A stretch of 64,000 nt of DNA from Luscinia megarhynchos (lineage: Eukaryota > Chordata > Aves > Passeriformes > Turdidae), in the NCBI GenBank assembly GCA_034336665.1, contig CM067568.1, positions 13,735,983-13,799,982 on the forward strand. Reading direction: 5' to 3'. Position numbers and translations under genes: made by a program. Of the stretch, positions 46,994 to 56,939 are shown in pieces. Under the pieces are notes generated by a model, which was not told where the DNA came from, did not search any database, and saw only the letters and a program-made list of their open reading frames with translations. Numbering within the stretch: the stretch's first letter is position 1; the number at the start of each line of letters is the position of its first letter.

Positions 46994-49900
46994 TTAGGTG
47001 TGAACCTTCAGGCTTGGGAAACGTTTTTCTAGATTGTCAGCAAGTGTCTGATCAGCCTCACGCAGGACTTCAAGGAAACTCTCCACCTGGAAATAAAAAA
47101 CATACACAAGGAGAAAAAAAAACCCCAAAACCAACTTGCATGGAACACAGAATTCTTATACTGGCACAGGGGCTCTTCCTACTTCTATACTTTCCAAATA
47201 TGAGCAGCCAGAAAGAGCCACTGCACTGAAAAATGGAAAATGCCCCACAGTAGCTACTTTCCTCCTAAACCCCACAATACCAGCTGGTCTAAATTTTGAA
47301 ACGGTACCATTTTCCTCAAACCCTTACCTCCTTGTTTAAAAGAAACACAGAAACTCTTCTCACCCAGGAAAAGCTCCCTATGAAAAATATTTAGGATAAT
47401 CCTTCTATAAAATTTTCAGCTAGGATAAATTTTCAGACATCCCTGTTAGCACAGTTTGGCCTTGGCATCAGCTGATGATCTTGGCAAAGCTCTGGCTGTA
47501 GTGAGGCAGAACAGACAGAGGGGGTAAGACTGTCTGGGACTGGGTGGTGTTTTACCTGTGCCTGAGCAATCCTGTCCTGTTTGTATATCAGATTTGGAAA
47601 GGTCCTGCCACCCAAGGAGCACCTTTTCAGCTGTGTCACAGACCTTGTCACATACTCACCGAAGCAAAATACAGAGGTAAGAGGTTCTGAAAAGCACAGG
47701 AACATGTCTGCTCATTCAGGTGTCCCTGGTGCAGTCCTTCTAAGGTATTCTCCTGGAAAATCAGAAATACAACCAGCATGTCATGAACAGCTGTTGAAAG
47801 AACATCTACAGAATGTGCTTTGTTCTTAAAATGGGTAAAACAACCAGAACTTACAGTTCTCAGAGAAAACCAGACACATCTGATACAAAAGGCTGTGAAA
47901 GCTCATACATCACAAGTCTCTTAACCTGAATACCTCCATAATTAAAAAGGTCCAGCTGAGAAGGTGAGATTATATATTGACAGTATTTCCTTTTCTTAAA
48001 TAAACTTTCATTCAAAAGAAAGGGCAACATATATGTATAGAATTTATCATTCTTGGCACACACCTCAGAAAACCTATGTTCCTCCCATCTCCCACACATG
48101 TTGTTACTTCTGGTTGATTCTCTAATCAATTCCCAGTTAGCAACTGCACTTGCATAGAAAAATGTCCACAGGAATAGTAAGTATTTTTTTCTTACCTACC
48201 CTGCAGAAATCCCTACTATAATTTTGTTTATTCTTACCTTGGTTAGCTCTTGAAGCATATTGGAAAGTAATTCACAGCAAATATCCTTCAAAATTTTTAA
48301 ATGGAAATCTTCCTCATTTACATCAGTCCTTTCAGTCTCCTCTTGCTCGGACTCCTTGGAGTTCTCAACAGCTCTCTTCCCACAGCCCTCCATGTATTGC
48401 AAAATACGAATCAAGCTCCCAATCAGTGGCATATCTTAATACAAAGTAACAAGAACAGTGAGCTTTAACACTGAAAATTCTTGTCCATCCTTTCAAGGCA
48501 TTAGAATTTTGAAACACACCATCAGATTTTACAAAACGACAAAGGAATGTATATGCTGACTGTGTTGTGTTTTGTTACTCAAAGACAGTTTTAAAGAAGC
48601 AAGTGGAAAAGCAGTAGAAAACCCAAATAATTTTTCCTGCAAGCTGACCTGTATGTGTAAGGAGAAGGAAACTGTCTTTGGTAGTATCCAGTGGGGGCAG
48701 TATGTTAAATTTGCATCCAGATAATCCTACCTGACAAACCTAACTGCACAGCATCTTTCTGCTGCAGGTGACCCTGACTCACATTCTCAAGACAGGCTTT
48801 TAATTCTAAAGAATTTAAAAGTAAGAAATGATAGAGGGATTTAGGTAAGTGCAGAATCTCCCCTTACTAAAAAAAAATTACTGCATAAAAATATATGTAG
48901 TATATGTTATGTATAAAATAATAATATAATAATGTATCACTATATTTTGGCAAAAATAAATTCTCAATTTTCACTAATTCACCCAATGGAGAAGACTGAG
49001 CAGAATCTGTAGATTCTGGTACTGTAACTCCTCAGAATTTACAGCCCACCCAGTAACTGAACTTTGGGCCAGCTATGATTTTGAGTAACCAGGGAAGAGT
49101 CTTACTGTATGCAATGTCACTGAATTCAACCACCTTCCACACCCACATAAAGCCAACTGTAAATGTTACCTTAAACAAAAAACAAAAAAAAACCCAAAAA
49201 ACCCACCCCCCAAAAAAAAAGAAAAAAAGCATGACTTGCTTTTCCTCATCCTGGTGTATTCCTGCTCTGTCTGTGAAGCAAACATAGCAGACAGCACGGA
49301 CAAAATAGAGGCCAGCACAGTCTTCTGCTCCTGCACAATGATGGGTGGATCATCTGGCTGGCAAAGCTCCTGGCAAACGAGGTCATAAAGCAAACTCCAA
49401 GTCTCTTTTCCTCCATCAGGAGCCTGCACTTGAGAAAGAAAGAAAGAGAACCCACCAACCCAACAAATTTAATCTAAGTACGTGAATTTCTGTTCTCCCC
49501 AATAAATATGTGGTGATCCAGAAGTTACAGCCTCTCTTGGCCCCCTCACATGTAGCAATTCCAGGTTCTTACCAATAGCCTGGATACCCTCATCCACCGT
49601 GGTCAGGAGCTGCAGGATATGCATATAAACATCCAGTCCTTCTGGGTTATCTGATCTACACAGAACAAACATCAAAAAGACAAATTAAAGTGCTGCTTAC
49701 TGAGCTTACATTCTGTGTTTTGGTCACAGAGAAGCCCATCAGCAATCACTGCCATTCCCTTTGCAAACAAACATGTTAACTCATTTCAAACCATAAGTGC
49801 AGGAAAACATACCCCAATGATCTGTCAAACTGTTTGGTAAGATGTTTGGGCACAGGCCTTACAAGGTTATAAGAATCTCCCCAGCCATGAAACCAAAAAG

Positions 49901-52900
49901 AAATCTCCCATACCGGACTTGCTTGGCTGCTTCAAGTATACAAGGCACAATCTTAAAGTCTGGAAGTTCCTCAGGGGAATCATCCACAGATGGTCCCACA
50001 GAGCGACAAGTGCCATTTTTGATCCAGTTTAACATCAGCTCTTCATCCAGATCAAAGAGCTTGTCCACCACTTCCCCCACTTTCACCAGCAAGTCAACTG
50101 CACAAGAGAGAATATTATTTTTGTTTCAACAAGACTAAAAATGACGAGCAAAATTAGCTCACAAAATGCTAGTATATACAAGCATTCAGAGTAGATTCAG
50201 GCTGAAATAAATTCATTTTCTTTGTGACTGGTTGCTATGTTTAATCCCTTTATGTGGCATAGACCAGGTAAAGAGTTTGATGCATAAGGATTGTTGTAAA
50301 GCCCACTGACACCTTCCACTTTGTTATGCCAAATGTGAAGCAGTAACTTTACTCTGCAAAGAGACTCCATGTTTCTGAAAAGTCCTAACTCCTCCTTCTG
50401 GAGTAAAACTTTTCAAGATTTGTTCCTGGATATGCACTTGCATGCTAATCTTCCAGTTGCCAATCTGAATTTTACTTAAACAGATCAGTTACTTCAATTG
50501 GATGGAGCAGCATTTCTGAGAATTTGCATTTTAAAAATTGATTAAAAAATAAATTTATTTCCATTTTTAGGTGGTTGTTGTGGTTTTTACTAAATTAGTG
50601 CTAAGTGAGATTTGTGTAGCACTGTCTGCATACCCTATGTAGTTTCTTTTATTGTGGCAAATAACGATTTCTTTAAACATATTTTGATCCCCCTCAGAGT
50701 TTTTTTCTTTCCCTATGAGTGCTCTTCTGATTGGTTTTACTTATATTTATAACCCTGCAAAGGGAGAACACTGTTTTGGTGTTCTTTAAACTCACAATGT
50801 TTCCTTTATTTTAAAGAAATTAACCCAACTGAAAATATTTGTCCTTGAAATTGCAAACTTCAGCTCTTATTTTGCTTCTGCAAACACCCACTACATCCCA
50901 GCTTGTTTTGGCAACTTACCATTTGTAGAGCTGGACATGATAAAGCAAACACAGTCGTACACAGAAGGATTTTCTCGGATCCTCTCCACCCAAACATTGG
51001 CCACCTCAGGCTGGGAGAGGCAAGTTAACAACAACCTAGGCAAGAATTCCCCATTTCACAAATTAGAAGCCAGTTCACTCCTTTTAGCTGTACAAGTGTA
51101 AATCCAAAAAAATGACAGTGGAAATGGGAGTCTAAATCACAGCAAAGTGATTCCAAAACAATGCAGAAACAATAAAAGGAAAGGATGAGAGGATAATAAA
51201 ATAGTGAGCCTATTTGTCAGTTTTCTCCCCAGGCCTCAGAGGACAGCAGAACTACACTAATCATGCATTAATTTCTGAGCTGTCCTACCTGCTTGTTTCC
51301 AGAAGAGTTGGGGAGTCTGAATCACACAAACGTTGCAGTAACACTTGGCTTTAAGGAGAAAAAGCAGAGAAAAAAAGTTAGCAAAATCCATCTGTATTTT
51401 TAAAAAAGGTATAAAAAGGTTAATTTCACAACTGCAGCCATGTTCTTAGATAAAAGCCAGCTTTTCCTAACTGTGCATTCACTTCAGTATCTCAAGACCA
51501 CCAAACTCAGAAACTAACTTGACTGGTGATTAAAAATTCCCAAAAATAGTGGTCTGTTCCCTTTCTCCCTTTCCTGAACACTCTCCACACAAACATGGTC
51601 AGCCAAAAGTTATGAATGAAGATGAGGCTTGGCAGGCAAACTTAGATCCTTCTCTGACATGAATTTTCTGACTGTGAGTCCAGGCAAGCAGTACCTGTTC
51701 ATGTACAAAGCACACAGACACTTACCCAAGATTTTCATCTTTGCTAATGGACATGCAGATGTCCTGAAAACAGGCCATATTCCCTAGTATTCCCACACAG
51801 ATTTCCTGGAAAATCAAAACACAGTATAATGACACAACTACAAGTCCACAATTTCAATTCCAGAGCCATAATACAAAAGTCAGAGAGGTTCAAAGATGTT
51901 TCCCAGTTTGATTTCCAAGCTTGTTTGACCCACCGATTTCATGACAAAGATACTAATTCTTCCACAGATTCCATACAGATTTTTCTGTTCTATCAGACTA
52001 GACTAAAACACACTCATATACTATGCAGATATTTATGTCTTAGGGTGTTCCATAAAAGCAAATGTGTCTTGAAATGAGCTCTGCTTGCCTATTCTTTCTA
52101 TACTGTTTTGAAGCTAATTTGACAGCCCTGTTATTAAAGCAAAAAGGAGTCCTAAAACGAAAATATCACTACATAAATGTGACCCTCACTGATATTCACT
52201 TGCTCACTAAAGAAAGGGATCTTAATACAAGCTTCCAGCAAAGCCAAATTTCTGGTTAAAGAGATCTAAAATAAAATAAAATAAAAAAACAAACCCTAAA
52301 GCAGTGCATCCCATTAGGAGACTCATGCCAAGATAATCATTAAGAAGATGCACACTTGTGTAAAGGGGACCACAAAGCTCCAAAATACCTGCAGGTGACT
52401 GATGCTAAAATAAAATGAGTCATTAGCTTGCAGCAATTTAAAGCCAGAAATCAACTCTCTCCACTAAGGTTGTTTTCTTAATTATTAACATGCTATTACT
52501 TCTGCTAAATTACAGCAGGCAATTACTCCAGCAAACACTATTTCATGAAAGGAGCTGTGACAGCCAATTTGCACTCATTTGCAAATTTGGGTTGTGCTCT
52601 GCAAAGACAAAGTACTAAACTTTCAAAGCCCTATTTGTCTCTACTCATCTCCTGGAGTAAAGCATCTGGTAACTTCTGAGAAAGAGGATTTACATCAACA
52701 CTGAATACCTCTGAAAATCTTATCTTGAGTCCTCCAGTGCACTGTGTAGCACAAACTGGAAATCAGTGACATCAAAACAAGTGGAAAATTAAGAAAAAAA
52801 AATTAAGTATTGGTGTCTTAATAATTGCCAAGACTACTTTTTGTAATATTTTTGTGTTAATGTTTCATTATCTTGTTCTGATTTGATTGGTAATAAATTA

Positions 52901-54880
52901 ATTTCCCCAGGTGGAATCTGTTTTCCCCATGACAAATCACATTAACTGTCTCCCTTCCCTTATCCTGACCCATGAGCCTTCTGTTGTATTCTTTTTTCCC
53001 CTGTCCTGAGGAAGGGAATAACAGAGCAGCTTTGTTGGGCACCTGGCCTCCAGCCATGTTAAACCACCACACTTTTGTAGGTCTGACTGAACAAATTCGT
53101 GACCTTTCTGTTTAGTAATCACGAAACAAGTCAAAAGGAAAAAAAGGTCAGACTGCTGGGTTTTATAACAGGTCTTATAACTATGTTTGATAAACTCAGT
53201 CCTTCATCAGTGTGTCTAGATGAGGATGAGCAGACATGTACCAGCTTCAGCATCACCACAATTCTTACTGATTAGACCATGTTAAAAACAGTGAAAAAGC
53301 ATTTTATATTTGATTCTGTGTTTTCTCCCACTTGCCCTTTTACATTACACATGCAATGAGAGAAGAGACATAAATGTAAATGCATATACAGAGCTATCTA
53401 CTGTAGCTAGGACAGCTTTTTGACAGCCCATACTTACAGTTAGGCGAGGGCATTTGGACTTGGCAAAAACTCCCATGAATATATCAGGGGCATTGAATTC
53501 CTGAAGAAATAAAGCAACATCCTGTGGAGAAAGCGAATGGAGAAGTTAATGGAGCTCTACAATTTCCAAACACAAAATCAAATGTGTTCCCACAGCACAA
53601 GGACTGGATCAAAGAGATGACAAACTCACTACAAGAAATTTGTTATCTGCCAACACTTAACACCAATAATCCTTGTTTTTCAATAAGAGAAGGTCAAGCA
53701 AGCCACTCAGGTGATTCAGCATGCCAGTGATTTGCTGTAGAATGAACCAAAAAGTCACACTTGCAAGAAAATGCAATTTGCTCCCTATCTCAACAGAAAC
53801 AGACACTCAACCAGAATTCAGTTTTAAGGCATGACATTACCATGACATATAAAAAAGAAGCAAGTGAAGGGATTGCCATCAGCACTTGACTGGAACGCAC
53901 AAAAAAAACAAGATTAATTCTCTATTTGAGAGTAAAAGACCCATATCCCATGTTTATTTAAAAAATCTGGGCAACAAGTTACGAAATAAAATAGTATTAC
54001 TTAAACTAATACATATATAGAGAGAATTTGTTCCAGTGTTTCAGAATGCTGAGAAAAATACCAAGAAGCTGTGTGACATTGCCACTGCAAATCTACAGCT
54101 AAACTTTGAAAGGCTGCTTATCTACCAGAGAAAGCTGTGCTTACCATCAGGACGCATAACAATTCCTAAAGGAAAATACGCCTATTTCGAGATGGCATCG
54201 ATATTATCCCCATAATCCACATGCTGAAGACACAGGCTGCGCACCTGAGTTAATTCCAGCTGCTGCCCTGCCCCTGCTCCTCTTTCCAGCGCAGGCTCCA
54301 CGCACAGCCCGGCTGGTGCTGCCTCACCCTGCCCAACGCACCGGAACGAGCCGGTTCCCGGCTTCTCCCACTGCCAGCACCACGCTGACCGAACACTCGG
54401 GGCACACGAGGCTCCTACCTCGTCCATCGACATGTCCCACACCTTGCAAATGTCATTCTCCATCTCCTCGTCCAGCTCCGTCCGGGCTCCCTCGGGGCTG
54501 GCGGCGGGCTCCGGCTCCGCGGGGGCGATGACCTGGGACACAGCGGGGCGGGGGAGACGAGCTGGCTGAACCCCCGCACCCCGGGGTCCCCGCTGGGTTC
54601 CCAGGTGTTTTCCCACCGTGTCCCCGCTGTGTCCCCGGGTGTCCCCTGTGGGTCCCCGCTGTGTCCCCGGGTGTCCCCCCCGGCCCGGGGAGCGATCGCG
54701 TCGCACCCACCGGCGCTCACCGACGCCGGGCCCGCCGCCCGCTCCCTCCCGGCGGCCGCGCACCTCGATGAGGCGGGTGAGGACGCTGAAGAGCCAGTGC
54801 TTGCTGTACACCGTGTTCCCCACCGCGTCCCCCTCCTCCTCCTCCGCATCGCTGCACGGCGGCGACGGGTTGCGGTCCAT
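46994..54880 (-). CDS. SAAL1: SAAL1 (serum amyloid A-like 1), complete, 12 exons, 469 residues
   Basis: SAAL1 (SPACIA1) is an ARM-repeat-like intracellular protein reported to promote synoviocyte proliferation; it is not an amyloid A protein despite its name. Exons: 54764-54880, 54419-54532, 53438-53521, 51726-51805, 51289-51348, 50920-51035, 49914-50097, 49573-49655, 49240-49428, 48238-48434, 47660-47752, 46994-47086. They sum to 1410 nt, 469 residues plus stop (human: 474 as recalled). The N-terminus MDRNPSPP and the acidic run EEEEGD match the family, as do [75 protein letters not shown] and the C-terminus FPSLKVHT. All introns are GT-AG except intron 9, which needs a GC donor (49239-49238). 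Exon 1 lies in a CpG island with no TATA box. Confidence 0.95.
49180..49232. repeat. Homopolymer-rich tract, A/C on plus, T/G on minus
   Basis: Long A runs are broken by CCC runs. On the transcribed strand this gives T runs with GGGGGG, GGG and GGG, starting about 10 bases after the GC donor. G-triplets just inside an intron often act as splicing enhancers. The tract is also prone to sequencing error. Confidence 0.85.
49238..49239 (-). other. SAAL1: Non-canonical GC 5' splice site of SAAL1 intron 9
   Basis: Exon 9 ends ATG AGG AAA A and the intron begins GCAAGT. The acceptor is ATTAAG before 48434, where exon 10 continues AT ATG CCA. Only a phase-1 junction keeps the frame into [10 protein letters not shown], and this is where the family's homologous border falls (human EK-VDLPL). 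A nearby GT at GGGGG|GTGGGT would also keep frame but adds a dozen unrelated residues. Positions +3 to +6 match the donor consensus well. Confidence 0.75.
54618..54678. repeat. 29-bp tandem repeat in SAAL1 intron 1
   Basis: Two copies (54618-54646 and 54650-54678) are nearly identical, each made of three GTGTCCCC-type sub-units (…CCCCGCTGTGTCCCCGGGTG…). The 231-bp intron 1 (54533-54763) therefore consists largely of GTCCCC blocks. Confidence 0.85.
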
Positions 54881-54992
54881 GGTGGTCCCCTCAGCGGTGA
54901 GGGGCAGCGAGGCGGCGGCGCGGCCAGAGCGGCGCCCGCGGCCCCACAGCGCCCCCTGCGCACTGGCGGCCGCTGCCGCGCCCGGGCCAGAA

Positions 54993-55058
54993 CCGGGACC
55001 GTGCCGGGATCACACCGGGACCGTGCCGGGGTCACACCAGGACCGTGACGGGATCGCA
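54993..55058. repeat. Three 22-bp tandem units in the SAAL1 promoter region
   Basis: Units at 54993-55014, 55015-55036 and 55037-55058 follow the pattern CC(G/A)GGACCGTGCCGGG then TCACA. The third is more diverged. They lie between the SAAL1 start codon and the SAA poly(A) signal. Confidence 0.85.
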
Positions 55059-55232
55059 GCGGGATCCGCCCTTCCAGGGCCGCCCCTCCTCGGGGAGCGG
55101 CACCTGTCCCCCCAGAGCACCCGCGGGTCCCTGTGGCAGCCCCGAATGCCCCGACACCGCCGCCCCACAGCCCCGCACGCCCCAGGGAGGATGGATGCTC
55201 GCAGCGAAGAGAACAGTTCTCAGGAGGATCTC

Positions 55233-55238
55233 TTTATT
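55233..55238 (-). terminator. SAA polyadenylation signal (AATAAA)
   Basis: The minus strand reads CCCAATAAAGAG, 42 bases after the SAA stop codon. This implies a very short 3'UTR with cleavage near 55215, about 335 bp upstream of the SAAL1 start codon. Confidence 0.85.
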
Positions 55239-55279
55239 GGGCTGTACAAAGAGAGGTGTGACAGCAGCGGAGTACAGCG

Positions 55280-56389
55280 CTAGTATTTGCTGGGCAGCCC
55301 CCTGGGCCGGTAGCGGTTCGGGTCCCCGCCGCTCCGGCCCCACCGGTTCGCCTCCTGGTCCGCCCGGGTGTCCTCGGCGCCTCTGCCGCTCACACGGCTC
55401 TGCCAGTTCTCCCGGGCGTCGCTGGGGGGAAGGAAAAAAGGCCACTTGAACAGACTGCATCTAACTCAGCCTTGTGTTGGTTCCTTCACTCGAGAGAAAC
55501 TGAGGTGAGATGCAAGCACGCACTCAACCTTTGTCTGAGAGCCCGCGGTGGAATCCAAATCTGTTATGTCGGGAAATGAACCAGCAATGAAAGAGTTCCT
55601 TATCAGAAATGCTGCGAGAGGAATCTGCCTTCTCCGGAGGACAAGAAGAAAGATTCACACTCACATGGCACCATTCCTATAGAGACCACCTGTCCAGATG
55701 GGAACTACTTCTCCTCCCCTCCTTCTAGGTGCAAAGCTGAGTACAAGTCAAAAAGGACCTCACTCCAGCTGGAGAGCCTGCATCCCTAATAACTCACTGT
55801 TAAAAAGCCAAGCACATTCCATTACCTGATCACTCTTGCTGCCCAAGCGCCCCCAGGTCCTCTCCGGGCAGCATCATAATTCCCACGGGCATGGAAATAT
55901 TTGTCGGCTCCTCTGTAATTTGCCTCACGCATGTCCTTGTATGCTCTGTACATATCCCTCGCCCCTGATGAAAGCAGAGAAACGGACATGATGTGGACTT
56001 GAAAGAGTCACAGCAGAAACAGCTCGGTACCATTTCAGCCAGGAGCAGGAACAGAGTGAGGCACTGCTCCACATCAAGCTCTGCACAGGGCTGTGCCCAC
56101 GGAAAGCACCTGTGGGGGCTGATCAAGGCCCTTGTCCAGCAGCAGAAACCAGCGGGGTCTCTGACGTGGAGCTGTGGATTTCCCAGCTCTGAGGGCTGCA
56201 CCACTGGCTGCTGCAGCCTGAGCTTGGGGAGGGGGTTCCTGAGGGAAGGGCCCCTGGGAACAGCAGCTTACCTCCCGCTGCATCCCGGACAAATTGTCCG
56301 GCTCGGATCATTCCTTGGACTACCCTTGGCCTCTCGGCACTTGCACACAGAACCGTGGAGAGCAACGCGATGCAGACCCAGAGCCTCAT
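55280..56389 (-). CDS. SAA: Serum amyloid A precursor, complete, 132 residues
   Basis: SAA is a secreted acute-phase apolipoprotein carried on HDL. Coding exons: 56272-56389, 55826-55964, 55280-55421; 399 nt including the stop, with GT-AG introns and matching phases. Residues 1-18 ([18 protein letters not shown]) form a typical signal peptide. [16 protein letters not shown] and [20 protein letters not shown] follow, and the family signature [17 protein letters not shown] lies at 65-81. [27 protein letters not shown] and the C-terminus RGLPSKY match mammalian SAA segment by segment. The mature protein is about ten residues longer than human SAA1, the extra being at the N-terminus. A non-coding first exon lies upstream, as in mammals. 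Only one SAA copy is present here, so it cannot be assigned to mammalian SAA1, 2 or 4. Confidence 0.96.
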
Positions 56390-56726
56390 GGTTCCTGGCC
56401 AAGCCTGACAGGGAGCTGGGAGACAGGGAGAGAGATGAGCAGTTCCGGAGCACCTTTGAGAACCCACCACACCCCCAGCTGTGCCCAGCTGCTGCCCCAG
56501 CGCTGAGGGCTCGCCCAGGACCCCCTTCTCCTCCTGCAAGGAGCAGTGCCCTCCATGCTTCAACAAGCTTCACAACAAAAGTAGCTGCACATAAGAAACC
56601 CACATTTTAGCACTCCCTGCTTCTGTCATGAGTACAAAGAAGCCCCAGGTGCTAAAGCATTGGTCCTGCTCCCAAATACCAGCTCAAAACACTGCACACA
56701 GCTCACAAATTCAGAATGTCACTCAC

Positions 56727-56767
56727 CACTGCAGAACAGCAAAGCCAAAGGAGATGGAGATCGTCTC
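56727..56767 (-). other. SAA: SAA non-coding exon 1 (5'UTR)
   Basis: The TATA box at 56797 predicts transcription start near 56767. A donor CAGTG|GTGAGT follows at 56726-56725. The 5'UTR resumes at the acceptor CTGTCAG before 56404, 15 bases ahead of the ATG at 56389. The start site is estimated. Confidence 0.7.
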
Positions 56768-56791
56768 GTGTGGTCTCAGACTCTGAGGGTA

Positions 56792-56797
56792 TTTATA
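56792..56797 (-). promoter_or_regulatory. SAA TATA box (TATAAA)
   Basis: The minus strand reads GCTTATAAATACC, about 70 bases upstream of the exon 1 donor. It fits the TATA-driven promoters of mammalian acute-phase SAA genes. Confidence 0.85.
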
Positions 56798-56846
56798 AGC
56801 AATTCAAGCCCCTCGAAAGAGGAAACTAGAAAGGATACCCATGGTT

Positions 56847-56857
56847 GGGAAATCCCC
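56847..56857. promoter_or_regulatory. NF-kappaB site in the SAA promoter
   Basis: GGGAAATCCCC matches the kappaB consensus GGGRNWYYCC and lies about 50 bp upstream of the TATA box, near -80 to -90. Mammalian SAA promoters carry their functional kappaB site at about -90. Confidence 0.75.
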
Positions 56858-56882
56858 ATCAGCAGTCCCAACACAGAAATCA

Positions 56883-56891
56883 TTACTGGAA
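56883..56891. promoter_or_regulatory. STAT-like element in the SAA promoter
   Basis: TTACTGGAA is one base from the STAT pattern TTCNNNGAA and resembles the IL-6-responsive CTGGAA core. It lies between the kappaB and C/EBP sites. Weak on its own; noted for its position. Confidence 0.35.
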
Positions 56892-56927
56892 ACCTGTCCT
56901 TGTCCTTACTGAAAGTTCATAGCTCCT

Positions 56928-56937
56928 GTTACACAAT
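56928..56937. promoter_or_regulatory. C/EBP site in the SAA promoter
   Basis: GTTACACAAT fits RTTRCNNAAY at every position. It lies about 160-170 bp upstream of the predicted start, close to where mammalian SAA promoters have the C/EBP-beta site that acts with NF-kappaB. Confidence 0.65.
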
Positions 56938-56939
56938 TT

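Larger units (their letters stand above)
47087..54418 (-). other. SAAL1 introns 2-11
   Basis: Introns: 47087-47659, 47753-48237, 48435-49239 (GC-AG), 49429-49572, 49656-49913, 50098-50919, 51036-51288, 51349-51725, 51806-53437, 53522-54418. They are AT-rich, with an AT-repeat stretch at about 48885-48955. No mobile element is recognised. Confidence 0.8.
54440..55470. promoter_or_regulatory. CpG island over SAAL1 promoter/exons 1-2 and the SAA 3' end
   Basis: Strongly CG-rich sequence spans SAAL1 exons 1-2, the 350-bp gap and the last SAA exon. The SAAL1 promoter must lie in about 54881-55200, since the SAA poly(A) signal is at 55233. No TATA box is visible. Open frames on both strands are composition artefacts. 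Confidence 0.7.

Noticed and set aside
54182..55283. Several frames of 140-230 codons on both strands
   Set aside because: Only the segments at 54419-54532 and 54764-54880 (minus) are real SAAL1 exons; the rest is intron, promoter or opposite-strand GC-rich sequence.
55993..56610. 205-codon plus frame opposite SAA
   Set aside because: It is antisense to SAA exon 2 and introns 1-2 and has no homology I recognise; the minus-strand SAA exons explain the conservation.
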